From Cycas panzhihuaensis (taxonomy: Eukaryota > Cycadophyta), in contig CM041465.1 of the NCBI GenBank assembly GCA_023213395.1, forward strand, positions 137,089,741 to 137,153,740: a DNA stretch of 64,000 bases, read 5' to 3'. Below the pieces are notes generated by a model. That model did no database searches. It was not told the origin of the DNA and was given only the letters and a program-made list of their open reading frames with translations. The position numbers were made by a program, and so were the translations under genes. This document shows positions 10,112-21,047 of the stretch, in pieces. Numbering within the stretch: the first letter of the stretch is position 1; every line of letters begins with the position of its first letter.

Positions 10112-11747
10112 GTTTTTCTGATAAAATTTCTCTTTCCTGTGCGATCTAACTCTGCTGGTACTTCTTCGGTCGCTAGATATTCTGGTATTCCCTCATACCA
10201 GTCTGTTGGAACCGCTTCCACACTGAACAGAGCTGCATCTGGAAAATCATCTTGCACCCCCGTGGCTTTTTCTCCATTTTTGATTCTCGACAAGTGATCG
10301 AGAATGATATGGGCTTTGCCGGGTTTTACAATGACTTTGAAAGAAAATTCTTGAAACAACATCAACCACCTGCTGATTCGTCCTCACATAATTGGTTTAT
10401 TCACCAAATATATTAAGGCTTGGTGATCAACGAAAAACAAGACTGGATTTGATAATAAATAGTGTCAAAACTTTTGCAATGCATAGACCATGACGAGTGC
10501 TTCTCTCTCTGCCGTTGTATAATTTTGCTCAGCTCTCATAAGTTTCCGACTGGCGAAGTAGATTGGATGATCTGTTTTATCGTCACTGGGTTGTGCCAAT
10601 ACGCATCCAATAGCGTATTGCGACGCATCCACATGCACTTGAAAAGTCTTCTTCCAATCTGGGAATCACAATATAGGTGCTGCTACAATGGCTTGTTTCA
10701 ATGTTTCAAACGCTCGTTGCTGTTCTTCTGTCCATGTCCATTCAATATTCTTTTTCAACAACTCTTCCAGGGGTCCAGATATGTATGCATACCCCCTTAT
10801 AAATTTTCTATAATATCCCGTCAAACCCAGAAAACCTTTCAGCTGTTTTCTCGTAATTGGTGTCAAAAAGTGCAGAATGGTAGATACTTTTGCTGGATCT
10901 ATCAGCAATCCTTTTTTGTTGACTATATGCCCTAATAAGTTCCCAAAGGGTACCAGAAAGGTACACTTTTCTGGATTGAGACACAATTTGTTTTCTCGGC
11001 ACGTTTGCAACATTTCCCTCAAATTCTCCATATGATTTTTCATTAGTCCATACAACGTCCCAAATGCCTAAGAATCTGACTTTTCTCCAATAAACTTCCG
11101 AAAGATATTTATTACAATCCGCTGGAATGTAGCTGGTGTATTCGTGAGACCAAATGGCATTACTTTGTAGGCATATGTTCCCCATTCTGTTACGAATGTA
11201 GTTTTTGCCTGATCTTCTAGGGCAATCTGCACTTGATTGTACCCACTGAATCTATCTGTGAAGGAATAAATCTCATTTCCCCCAACTGCTTCTAAATATC
11301 CTCTGTAAAAGGTAATGGGAATGGATCCTTCTTTGTTACCTTATTTAACTGTCTATAATCCACACAGATGCGAATTTTCCCATTTTTCTTGGGAACCACT
11401 ACTACAGGGCTCACCCAATCACTGTAGTCGATCTCGTAGATATAACCCGCTTCCAACATTTTGTCGAGTTCAGCTTTTACCTTTTCTTTGTATTTCGGAT
11501 TCATTCGGTATGGTCTTTGTTTCATCGGTTTTGCATCCTCCACTAAATCAATGTGATGCATTCCTATCTCCGGAGGAATGCCTTTCAGGTCCTTATACGA
11601 CCATGCGAATACGTCACAGAATTCTTCGAATAATTGTTGGGCTTCTGCTGCTGTCTGAGGATCCCAATAGTTTCTGATTCGAATGAACTTAGGATTTTCC
11701 TGACTACCAACATTAATCTCTGTAGTTTTTAACTTTGTTACACCCAC
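10112..11747 (-). pseudogene. gypsy Y reverse transcriptase and RNase H
   Basis: The reverse frame from 11747 has the gypsy RT start (FAWSYKDLKGIPPEIG, then SPVVVVPKKNGKIRICVDYR). The frame then shifts. VMPFGL and the following palm segment are present, but the YxDD box near 11070 is unrecognisable, so catalysis is lost. The thumb (FLGLTGYYRKFIRGYA) follows, then RNase H with DASQYAIGCVL and DHQALIYLV, and a linker ending GKRNFIRK at 10112, where the TRIM array starts. There are at least three frame changes and two stops. RT and RNase H would convert element RNA to cDNA. Confidence 0.85.
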
Positions 11748-12504
11748 ATCTTACAGATTTCGGTTTGTGTCCCGGAGCGTCTTCTAGCTTTCTTTCTCCA
11801 ACATTGAATTCTGTAAATTTTGCAGGATAGTTCATAACTTTTTCTTCTTCACTATGTGTAGACTCTACTTCTTCTTGGTCTGTTAGGTGTTGTTCTAATT
11901 TTATACTCATTACTCTAATATGTTTCAGGATTTTGTCTATTTCTTTGTTATCCGAAGTATGCCAAAAGGTTTTTATGAAGGATTTCTTCAGGTTTCCCCA
12001 AGTCACATCTAATTTTTGTTCTTTTCCTAGGAACCAGTCTTTCGCTACTCTCCCCAAGGTATGATAAAAATAGTTAGGCCAATTCTGTTTAGGTATACTT
12101 AAAGATCTCCATTTTTGTTTACATTTATGTATATGTTCCCTAGGATTGTGACCTACATAGAATACTGGAATGGTTAGTTGGGTTGGATGATCGAACCATA
12201 TTCGAAACATCTTTTGTAAATCTTGCCAATTCTTAAGAGTGGCTTGGTGGGATAGGTACCAGCACCGGGCTTTCCCTTGTAAGGTTAGTACTAAATCCTG
12301 TTGCCATCGAGTTTTATCCCAATTCCCATGTTCCATCCAATACTCGACACAATGCGTTAAATGGGTGGTCCCATACAACTGCTCCCCATAGAATGGTTTA
12401 ACATAGTTCCCAATGTAGATTTGATGATCTATTTCCTCTGGGATAATGACTCTACTATCTAGACCAGAATCGCTAGAAGTACTTACTAGCGATCCTCCTT
12501 CCAT
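11713..12504 (-). CDS. second gag-like domain between protease and RT of gypsy Y
   Basis: An open frame of 263 residues, intact over its whole length, which is rare here. Residues about 50-165 follow the retrotransposon Gag fold pattern: LTLQGKARCWYLSHQATLKN, then FRIWFDHPTQ, and a Trp-rich TWGNLKKSFIKTFW segment. It ends in a charged tail (QEEVESTHSEEEKV) and runs into the RT region at 11747, overlapping it in another frame; GERKLEDAPGHKPK leads toward RT. The element already has an ordinary Gag upstream (15652-14485), so this is an extra copy or a captured domain in pol. Zinc knuckles are absent. Function unknown; a second nucleocapsid-type domain or a captured fragment are both possible. 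Confidence 0.6.
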   Translation of the reverse strand: MEGGSLVSTSSDSGLDSRVIIPEEIDHQIYIGNYVKPFYGEQLYGTTHLTHCVEYWMEHGNWDKTRWQQDLVLTLQGKARCWYLSHQATLKNWQDLQKMFRIWFDHPTQLTIPVFYVGHNPREHIHKCKQKWRSLSIPKQNWPNYFYHTLGRVAKDWFLGKEQKLDVTWGNLKKSFIKTFWHTSDNKEIDKILKHIRVMSIKLEQHLTDQEEVESTHSEEEKVMNYPAKFTEFNVGERKLEDAPGHKPKSVRCGCNKVKNYRD

Positions 12505-12674
12505 TTCCCCAGTTTTGGCGCCAATGGTTGGAAGAGATCTGTGGCTGGGTGGGTGTACCTCTAAGGAAGAGGAGGAAGGAATATTACTTCCTTCCTCAGG
12601 TTGTAATAAGGGGGGGAGGTAGGGAATCTACCTTAGGACCCACGCCTGAAGTAGATGGGATGTCAGGATTACTA

Positions 12675-13040
12675 TTAACTACAAAAATTATTAGGTAAAC
12701 TAAAGGTTGGTTGGTCTAGGTTATTGTCATTCCTTAAACTATTGTTAGTCAGCATATATTCAAAAGAATCTGAATTATTATCAATGTCTGTAGATACACA
12801 TTTAGATAACAAATTACACCTATAAGAAGAAGAGTTTACTTCATATGCATCCTGTAGCCAGTAATCCACGAACCTCATTCCGTGTTCGTCGTCTGAAGAG
12901 TTGTATATCTCTCCGAAATATGTCGGTTCTTCTTGCTGGTGATTAGTTGATGTGGTGGGCTCTTCTGCCGTATGGTAGATATGTTCTTCCCCAATGGAAG
13001 AAAATGTCGTGTCGCTGTGGATTGTCTTTGGATCCTTCAT
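12675..13040 (-). CDS. acidic unrecognised ORF of gypsy Y
   Basis: 121 residues, rich in Asp, Glu, Ser and Asn (NSSDDEHGMRF, TDIDNNSDSFEYML), with no motif I recognise. It lies between the protease (ends near 13225) and the second gag-like domain (starts 12504). It may be a linker of the same polyprotein separated by frameshifts. There is no signal peptide or membrane segment. Confidence 0.4.
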   Translation of the reverse strand: MKDPKTIHSDTTFSSIGEEHIYHTAEEPTTSTNHQQEEPTYFGEIYNSSDDEHGMRFVDYWLQDAYEVNSSSYRCNLLSKCVSTDIDNNSDSFEYMLTNNSLRNDNNLDQPTFSLPNNFCS

Positions 13041-13224
13041 CTGGAATCATTTCGATCGAGCTTCTTCCCAGCATTGGCAATACTACTTTGTTTCCGCTGT
13101 CTGATAGAGTGAGGGTTACGTTCTTCTAATTCTAAAGGCATTGCGTTTTATACAACCATGGCCTCCCCAAAAGTGCTGAATAGGGTGTTGCTCATTTTTC
13201 TGTTTCCACAATTGTGAAGTCGAT

Positions 13225-14312
13225 TCACACCACTATCCTTGCCACATCTACTTTGATGTCGGCCAGTCTACCCATAGGTCGTACCAATAGTTCGTTAGCT
13301 AATTTTAACAAATAGGTCGCCGCTTCCAGCTTCGGGCTTCCCAATTTACGCCATGTTGAAGCTCGTAACACGTTCACTGCTGCACCTCCATCAACAATTA
13401 CCCGTGGGAATGTTTCTCCCAAGACTGTCATGGTTACCATCAGATCCATATCAAATGATGGTATGATTTGCTTCAGACTCTTGGTGATTCCACGTTGTAA
13501 CACTCCTCCTTTAATCCAATCGATAACTTGGCATAAAGGAATAGTCAACTGTAACTGCTTTATTAAATTTTCCATTAATAGCAACATTCTGGGAATATCC
13601 TCTACTGGCAATTTTTTTAAAAACTCCTCAATTTGCACCATTTGGGGCTTCACCTTAGGTTCTTTCGGTAGATTTTCTTGTTCCTTTTGTTTGTTTTTCC
13701 GTACATAGATGCATTTGGTTTCCGGTTTACCCATTGGTAATGCATTCTCCTCCCGGACTAGGCCGTCTAATACTTGTTTTGCCTTTCTGTATCGATCCAA
13801 TTCTGACGGTGGATCCGGATATCCTTCGTTTAATTTCTCTTTCTGTTTATTTTGTAGTTTGACATTTTTTGTTTCCGGTATGATTGTCATTAGGTTGGCC
13901 ACTTTGGCTTTCCCTTTGCAATCTTCTGTTTTGTGGTCACTTGGGCCACAGTTACTACATACGAACGGCTTCTGTTCGTATTCCTGCTTCGTTGGGCATT
14001 TTGACTTCCAGTGCCCAAACTGTAGATAGATGACGCATCTACCCATTGGCTGTTTTTTCCTCGAGGGTTCTGGTGCGCCCCTCGTTGTATAAACATTTCA
14101 AGGTGGGTTGCCTCCCCTTCCCCTACCTCGTCATTGAAGGCTTTTCCCCTGGGATTGTAGAAACAATCCTTAGTTGTATGCATATCAATGTCGCATATAT
14201 GGCACCATCTCTCTTGTTGGTGCAATGCACTATTTTTTAAATTCAAGTCACATTCTTTGGTGGTATGTGAATTTTCTTCACAAATGTGGCACCATTTGGT
14301 TGCTCTTCCCAC
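13225..14312 (-). pseudogene. gypsy Y zinc knuckles and aspartic protease
   Basis: Two overlapping frames (14312-13890 and 14046-13225) form one polyprotein with a frameshift near 14040. Four knuckle-type motifs stand in a row: CHICEENSHTTKEC, CHICDIDMHTTKDC, a degenerate CVIYLQFGHWKSKC with its second Cys changed to Tyr, and CSNCGPSDHKTEDC. Knuckles bind RNA. A Lys-rich linker and a Leu-rich helix follow. The protease site is VIVDGGAAVNVL, with DGG where many elements have DSG or DTG; the family allows DGG in some plant gypsy elements. The run of four knuckles is more than the usual one or two. Confidence 0.75.
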
Positions 14313-14484
14313 ATGGTCCTTTTTTTTTCCTGTGTTTCTTCTTCTTCTCGGTTATTTCTAATTTTCAATCTGGCCACCTCTTTTCTTCATGCTTCCAACT
14401 CTGTTTCCTCTTCTACTACCCCTACCTGGCAGAAGGGTCGGTTGTATTGATTTTGCTTCAGTTCTCTAATCTCGTCTTGTAATC

Positions 14485-15652
14485 TCAGTAGCAGAGAGTC
14501 TTGTCCTCCTTTGTAAGGCCCATTTCCATTTCAAAATCTAACGCTAGATCTTGGGCATTCTTAAACGATTTCAGTGGATGAGCATGCATCATGGCTCGCA
14601 ATTTCTCATTCAACCCTCTTACAAAGTAGTTTTTCATATTGTGATATGTTATCGTCTCATTAATCATCCGCCGCAATGATTTTCATTCTCGCTAATGTAG
14701 GTTAGGACGATTCTCCTACTTTGTCTAATTTCTCTTAACGCGATTTCCACTGCTTCATTACTGCAAAACTTTTGAAATCTTTCTTCGAATGCTTTCTTAA
14801 GCTTTGCCCATGGCTCATTCTTATTTGTTTCCTTGTACCACGCCAAGGGTACTCCTCTCAACGTACAGGCGAATCGTGCTTTGATTTCATCTTCGTCTGT
14901 AATCTTTTTTACATCAATAAGACTCTGAAATAGATATACATGCTCTGCTGCGTCTAAAGTATCATTAAAAATCAGTTTCTGAAAGTCCCTATAGTCATCC
15001 ATTTTGGGAGATTGCAATTGTCCCCCACCTAGTGGTGATTTTTCCTTTCTTCCCTTCTTCGAGGATGCACTGGGAGTGCCTACCGCTATACTATCTTTCC
15101 CAAACAACAGATTCTTGAATGGAATTTTGATGTGTATAGGTTCCACTACACCTAGAACTTGTATAATCAATGGTGTCACCGTAATGTACGATTGATCAGA
15201 TCCCCTTTCTGTCGAATCTTCGAAAAGCTGTCTCGTGAGCTTATTCTCCCAATATGCCGAGGGACCTTCCTCCACCTTCTTATCGCTGTCACCTGGGTCC
15301 TTCGGGCTGTCCTCCACAGGTATACTTCCCTCTTTTAAGGTTTCTTGATGTTTTTCATCCACTTTTGGTTTCCCTTCAATCTCCAGGCTAAACAAATCAT
15401 CTCTAGTTAGTGCTGGTGTCAATACCATGCGTTCACCATGAGTTTCCTCTTCCTGAGGTGTCTGGGCTCCACTTGCTCAGATCCTTCAACGAACTGTCCC
15501 TTAGTCTTGTTGTTTTGCGAACTTAACCTTCTCGCCCTTCGGAGTTTTGATTCCTTTGACCATCTTAATGCCCTTTGTCCGCTGGTCTCCTTTTTCTTGG
15601 GTGAAGTATCCTTCTGGGGCTCCTCCGGCCTTGAAGGCCTCTTAGGTGGCAT
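14485..15652 (-). pseudogene. gypsy Y gag
   Basis: Starts at ATG 15652 with a basic N-terminus (MPPKRPSRPEEPQKD) also found in gypsy Z at 20923, which supports this start. A one-base frameshift near 15470 leads to the frame from 15428. The retrotransposon Gag core is clear: MDDYRDFQKLIFND, then RGVPLAWYKETNK and AFEERFQKFCSNEAVEIALR. Another frame change near 14680 leads to YFVRGLNEKLRAMMHAHPLK. Acidic stretches (EDSPKDPGDSDKKVEEGP) sit between the N-terminus and the core. It lies just inside the right (5') LTR, as gag should. Inactive through frameshifts. Confidence 0.85.
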
Positions 15653-15792
15653 TGGAAGGTCCCCTGGCTGCCGGTGGCTTAGTTACAGCCCGCCATCATG
15701 ACGACAGCCAGGGTCCTGTGCCCTTTACACATTCTTTTCTTTGAAACCCCTAAGCCCTGTCCCTCCTCAATGGACGTAGGAAACGGAACCAA

Positions 15793-16627
15793 TGTTGACT
15801 GCTGGGGGATCTTATTACACTTACAAGATACCTCTGCTACACTTGTCAAAGTTTACACAGCGCTATAGTTTAGTCCAAGATACTGTCAACATGGTCATTC
15901 ACATACATTCCACATATAATTAACAGAATTACACCACAATGGTACACAGCAGTACAGAAATCAATACATACTCAGCAATTCATCATCACAACACAGAGAA
16001 TACACCACTTTCCACGTAACTCTTCCTTTTATTAAGTAATCAAGTCAATTTATATAGAGGCTGGAATGCATTCCTGAGTATTCCAGCAGCATACATTCCT
16101 TCTGTTACATATGCATACCCAGATGGTACTTATCATACAGTGCTGCTCCAATCGGTTGTCATACGTGCTGGCTTCGGCACCTTTGCGTACCCGTGATAAT
16201 CGGCTCTCACCCTAACCTAGTGGTTAATGTGTACCTCCTTAAGTACTTATGTTGGTACCTTTTGGCTGAAAGGTTATGACTGCCTATCATAACCGTACCC
16301 CTTCACCATAATGCACTTTCACTAATAACTTGTTTAGGCACTTGATTAATTATCCTTTGTATCCGTACGTCCGTACGTACGTCTCGCAGCTCAACAGGTC
16401 TTCACTGGTCCCTTTGAGTAATGCATACCGCCCGCCCGGGCCTGTTCGCTGGTACGATCTCATACGTATACTGCCTGTGCACGCACTTTGTCATACGCAC
16501 CTGAATGTTGATTTCTCTCCGCTTTTACCTCGTGCGTCTCCGCATTTGGCCCCAGTACCTGCACAACTCAGGTTACCTGACCTACCTCTGGTCCTCTCAC
16601 AGCCATGGATCATTTTAGAATCCAACA
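15793..16627 (-). repeat. 5' LTR of gypsy Y (right copy)
   Basis: 835 bases matching 5381-6219, with plus-strand ends TGTTGACTGC and TCCAACA. On the reverse strand the inner edge is followed by TTGGTTCCGTTTCC (near 15792-15779), a primer site that does not fit initiator Met tRNA; the matching tRNA is not identified. The target duplicate GATGC follows at 16628. Confidence 0.9.
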
Positions 16628-19600
16628 GATGCCACTCATGCAATACAAATACATGGAACTATTCTTGTTGCTATGCCAAATGGGAACACTGAAAAAGTTA
16701 GATAAGTACTCTATGTACCTGGGATGACCAAAAACTTATTATCTGTTTCCCAATTGACCGACAACAAACTTCGCATCTTGTTTGATGGTGATGGATGTAT
16801 TATTTTGATAAATATAAAAGGAACAAAGTGATTCATAAAGGCATTAAAACTAATAGATTGCATAAATTTCTCACCACACCAATTCACTCTACGCTCAATG
16901 TAACACACAATGTTGATAATGATAAGCTATGGCATTTGTGCTATAGTCATTTGTCCTATGATGCTCTATCTTTGCTAAGGAAACATGATATGGTAAATGG
17001 ACTACCTTGGATTAAGAAAACTATCTCAATTTGTGATACATGCATGATGAGTAAACAACATAGATTACAATTCTCATATAGTACTACAAGGGAATCATGC
17101 AAGCTCCAGCTAATTCATAGTGATGTGCGTGGTCCATTCACACCTCCATTTGTCCAAGGTGCTTGCTACTACCTAACATTTATATAGATGACTGCATTAG
17201 GAAGATTTAGATTTATTTCTTTAAACTAAAGTCTGATGTGTTTGACACCTTTCTCAACTTCAAAGCCAAAGTTGAGAAGGAAAGTGGGCACTACATCAAA
17301 TGTTTAAAAACTGACAATGATGGAGAATTCATCTCTAATAAATTTTTACAATATTGCAGAAGGAATATAATACAAAGATAATTCACAACACCATACACTC
17401 CTTAATACAATGGAATAGCAGAGAGGAAGAATAGGACCATAACAGAAATGACATGGTCCTTTCTGAAACAAAAGGGAGTATCCAATAGGTATTAGGCTGA
17501 AGCAGCCAACATTATTATATATCTCCTTAATTGAAATCCTACCAAGGCTCTAGAAAACATGATTCTTGAAGAAGTTTGGTCAGGACATACCTGATGTTTC
17601 ACATCTTCGAATCTTTGGGTCCATTGTTTACATGCATGTTTGTAATTGAAAAGAGAAGAAAATTGGATGACAAAAGCAGAAAAGGCATTTTGGTAGGCTA
17701 TAGTGAAGTCTCCAAGGCCTATAGATGCCTAGACCCCTTGACTGATAAAATCTATCCAAGTAGAGATGTGTACTTTGATGAAACATTAGATACTACTAAG
17801 GAGGAAATAACTCCTCCTTCTATCTCATTGGATAATATAGTCATTCCCCATTGGGTATAGTCTCACCCAGAGAAGCAACCAAGAGAGCACCGTGAAACTC
17901 TGGGAGAAACCCTATAGGACACCATTTCAAGGACCTCTGGTGAATTCGTAGATCAGGAACCTAGTTCCTCCGCGTAACATCAACAATAATCTAGAACAAT
18001 CATCTACTCCACCACAAAAGAAAATACCCAAGTGGAGGAATCACAAACAAATCCATATTTAATACAAGGAGGTAGAAGAACCAAACGTCAAATGCATTAT
18101 GGGCTCACAACTCACTATGACATCTCATTTGATGATCCTTGTTGGAGCAAGGCCATGGATGAAGAAATGAAGTCAATCTTGAAAAACAAAACCTAGGATC
18201 TGACCAAACTACCACTAGACAAACCTGTTGTTCAATGTCAGTGGTTGTGCAAGGTTAAGGAGAAGGCAGATGGATGAATTAAGAAATACAAGGCTCACTT
18301 TGTAGTTAAAGGATACACTTAGACTCAAGGGATTGATTATGAAAAAAACTTTTGCTCTTGTCAGCAAAATGACAACCATTAGAACTGTGATTGCATTAGC
18401 TGCTCAAAATTGTTGGCTTATATATCAGATGGATATCAAGGGAGCTTTTCTTAATGGATATCTACAAGAGGAAGTTTACATAGAACAACCTCTTGGATAT
18501 GTATCCAAAGGATAAGAGTATCTTGTCTGCAAATTCAATAAAGCTCTTTATGGGTTAAAATAAGCTCCCAGGTCTTGGTACAACAAGATTGATTCCTATC
18601 TATGGGGTGTTGGAATGAAACGATCAGAGGCAGATTCAAGACTTTATGTTCATGTTGACAAGAATAATTAGATCACTATCCTCATAGTATATGTGGATGA
18701 TCTGGTGCTAATTGGAAATAACACTAGCTGGATTTATTTTTTGCAACTTCAGTTGTTAAAGACCTTTGAAATGACAGACTTGGGAGAAATTCATTACTAC
18801 CTAAGAATTGAGATTCATAAACAACAAGATAGAATCTTTATTCATCAAAGCAAGTATATAGCTTGAATATTGGAGGAATTTAACATGACAGATTGTAAAC
18901 CATCTCCTACACCCATGTGTATTAGAACTAAGCCAACAATTGATCTAAAAGGAAAACTAGTAAATGAGACTCTTTATAGAAAATTGGTTGAGAACCTCGT
19001 ATATCTTACTTCAACCTAACTAGATATAGTGTTTATTGTAGGGTTAATCTTGAGGTTCATGTCTGCTCCAAAAGAATCTCATTAGAAAGCAACCAAACAT
19101 ATACGGTGGTATTTGTAAGGGACAAAATCCTACAGAATCCATTATAGCAATCAATGGCTGACTTACTTAATTAGATACACTGACTCTGATTGAGTAAGAG
19201 ATATTGACATCAAAAAATTTACCACTGGATACTGTTTTGATTTAGAAAATGGAACCATATCATGGAGAACAAAGAAGCGGTCCATTGTCTTCTTATATAC
19301 ATTTCAAGTTGAATATCAAGCCATTATTCAGTCAACTTGTGAAGCAATCTAGCTCAAACGTCTCCTTGAAGAGTTGAGACTTACACAAATCTCCCTAACT
19401 CTAATAAACTTTGACAATTAGAGCACCATTCAAATGACCAAGAATTTAGTTTTTCATGCTCGCACAAAACATATTGAAGTTCATCACCACTTCATCCAGA
19501 AGAAGGCAGACAAAGGAGAAATCAAATTGATCTATTGTCCTAGCTTTGAGCAACTTGCAGACATTTTCACAAAACCTCTCTCTAAGGACAAGTTTTTATA

Positions 19601-19640
19601 CCTTAAAGACAAAATTAAAATGAAAGAAAATGATCAGACA
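16628..19640 (+). pseudogene. copia B pol: protease end, integrase, RT, RNase H
   Basis: Continues the protease from 5380 (ATHAIQIHGTILVAMPNG, LYVPGMTKNLLSVSQL). Integrase follows: LWHLCYSHLSYDALSL and CDTCMMSK form the HHCC zinc site, HSDVRGPF gives the first Asp, TDNDGEFIS the second, NGIAERKNRT the Glu. The RT has MDIKGAFLNGYLQEEVYIEQ, ALYGLK(stop)APRSWY and an intact IVYVDDLVLIG catalytic box near 18690. RNase H ends with HARTKHIEVHHHFI and EQLADIFTKPLSKDKF. A purine tract (TTAATAGGGGA) adjoins the 3' LTR. About twenty stops, many at Gln codons, make it dead. Domain order PR-IN-RT-RH is diagnostic of copia. Confidence 0.9.
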
Positions 19641-19651
19641 TTAATAGGGGA

Positions 19652-19827
19652 TGTTAGAATATAATGTTTAATCTTTTGTATATTAATGTATTATGACTAA
19701 TGACTTAACTATAACATTTAATGTAAGCCATGTAACATAGATGTAACTTATTATGTTAGTCATGCCTCTAACCCTAACATGTTATTATAGGATTCATGTA
19801 TAAATATGTACTTTTACCTCTCATTTT
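19652..19827 (+). repeat. truncated 3' LTR of copia B
   Basis: Begins TGTTAGAATATAATG and matches the left LTR up to TACTTTTACCTCTCATT, then stops. The last 65 or so bases are missing and gypsy Z sequence follows. Confidence 0.85.
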
Positions 19828-21047
19828 TAAATGATTTCAACGGATGGGCATGCATCATAGCTCTCAGTTTTTCATTCAATCCTCTCACAAAATAGTTCTT
19901 CGTGTTGTGGTCAGTTACCGTTTCGTTAATCATACTGGTCGCGATGATTTTCATTCTGTTGATATAAGTTAGCACTGATTCTCCCAGCCTTTGTTTAATT
20001 TCCCTCAAGGCGATTTCCACTGTTTCGTTACTACGGAACTTTTGAAATCTTTCTTCGAAGGATTTCTTGATCTTTGCCCATGAATCATTCTTGTTTATTT
20101 CTTTGTACCATGCCAATGGTACTCCCTCGAAAGCGAATCTGGCTTTTATCTCATCCTCGTCTGTAATCTTTTTCATATCAATCAGATTCTGAAAGAGGTA
20201 TACGCGTTCTGCTACATCTGAAGTGTCATTGAAAATCAACTTTCCAAAGTCTTTGTAATCATCCATCTTGGGGGATTGCAACGGTGTCCCACCTGGTGGT
20301 GATTCTTCCCTTCTCTCCTCCTTCGGGGATGCACTTGGAGTGCCTACTGCTGTATTATCCTTCCCAAATAACGGATTCTTAAATGGAGTTTTGATATGTA
20401 TACGTTCTACTACACTTGGCACTTGTATAGTTAGCGGTGTCACTGTAATATATGATTGATCAGATCCCTTTTCTGATGAATCCTCAAAAAGCTGTCTTGT
20501 GAGCTTATTTTCCCAATATGCCGAGGGACCTTCCTCCGCCTTCTTCTCGCTGTCACTTGGGTCCTTCGGACTGTCCTCCACAGGTATACTTCCCTCTTTT
20601 AAAGTTTGTTTATGTTCCTCATTCACCCTTGATTTTTCTTCATATTCTGGGCTAAACAAATCATCTTTGATTGGGGCTGGTGTTAATACCATACGTTCGC
20701 CATTAGTTCCCTCTTCTTATTCTTGAGGTGTCTGGGCTCCACTTGCCTCAGATCCTTCAACGGACTGTCCCTTAGTCTCGTTGTTCTGCGAACTTAATCT
20801 CCTCGCCCTTCTCAGTTTTGATTCCTTCGACCATCTTAATGCCCTTTGTCTGTTGGTTTCCTTCCCTTTGGGTGAAGTATCCTTTTGTGGCTCTTCTGAC
20901 CTTGAAGGCCTCTTAGGTGGCATTGGAAGGTCCCCTAGCTGTCGGTGGCTTAGTTACAGCCTTCCATCACGATGGCAGCCAGGGTCCTCTGCCCTTTACA
21001 CATTCATTTCCTTGAAACTCTTGGGCCCTGTCCCTCCTTAATGGACG
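19828..21047 (-). pseudogene. gypsy Z, gag fragment of the gypsy Y family
   Basis: On the reverse strand, MPPKRPSRSEEPQKD (20923) and MVLTPAPIKDDLFSPE (20692) match the gypsy Y Gag N-terminus closely, and the core DEDEIKARFAFEGVPLAWYK and ERFQKFRSNETVEI is better preserved than in Y. It ends at 19828 in HAHPLKSF, mid-gag. At the other side the leader ends near 21047 (ATGGACG), just before the primer site would come, and no LTR follows. Both ends are truncated: no LTR, no target duplication. It joins copia B's broken LTR on the left. A deletion or an ectopic recombination event is the likely cause. Confidence 0.8.

Larger units (their letters stand above)
5381..16627 (-). mobile_element. gypsy Y, Ty3/gypsy element with ORF3, inserted in copia B
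   Basis: An 11.2-kb element read on the reverse strand, flanked by 839- and 835-base LTRs and an imperfect 5-bp target duplication (GATGT 5376-5380, GATGC 16628-16632). Reverse-strand order from 15652 down: Gag, zinc knuckles, protease, an acidic ORF, a second gag-like domain, RT, RNase H, (TRIM array), integrase core, a tandem repeat and ORF3. The order RT-RNase H-IN makes it Ty3/gypsy. The extra ORF and the satellite-like repeat downstream of pol recall the Tat/Athila group, but the exact clade is inference. The LTRs look about 95% alike in their first 220 bases by eye, more diverged later. RT lacks its YxDD box, so the copy is dead. Confidence 0.85.
2947..19827 (+). mobile_element. copia B, Ty1/copia element split by gypsy Y
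   Basis: It has a 5' LTR (2947-3187), a leader, gag and the start of protease (4324-5380), then an 11.2-kb gypsy insertion, then the rest of pol (16628-19640) and a truncated 3' LTR (19652-19827). The order gag-PR-IN-RT-RNase H places it in Ty1/copia. Both LTRs begin TGTTA...GAATATAATG and stay similar for about 175 bases. The 3' LTR stops inside a gypsy Z fragment, so the right target duplication is lost. Many in-frame stops make it inactive. Confidence 0.85.
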
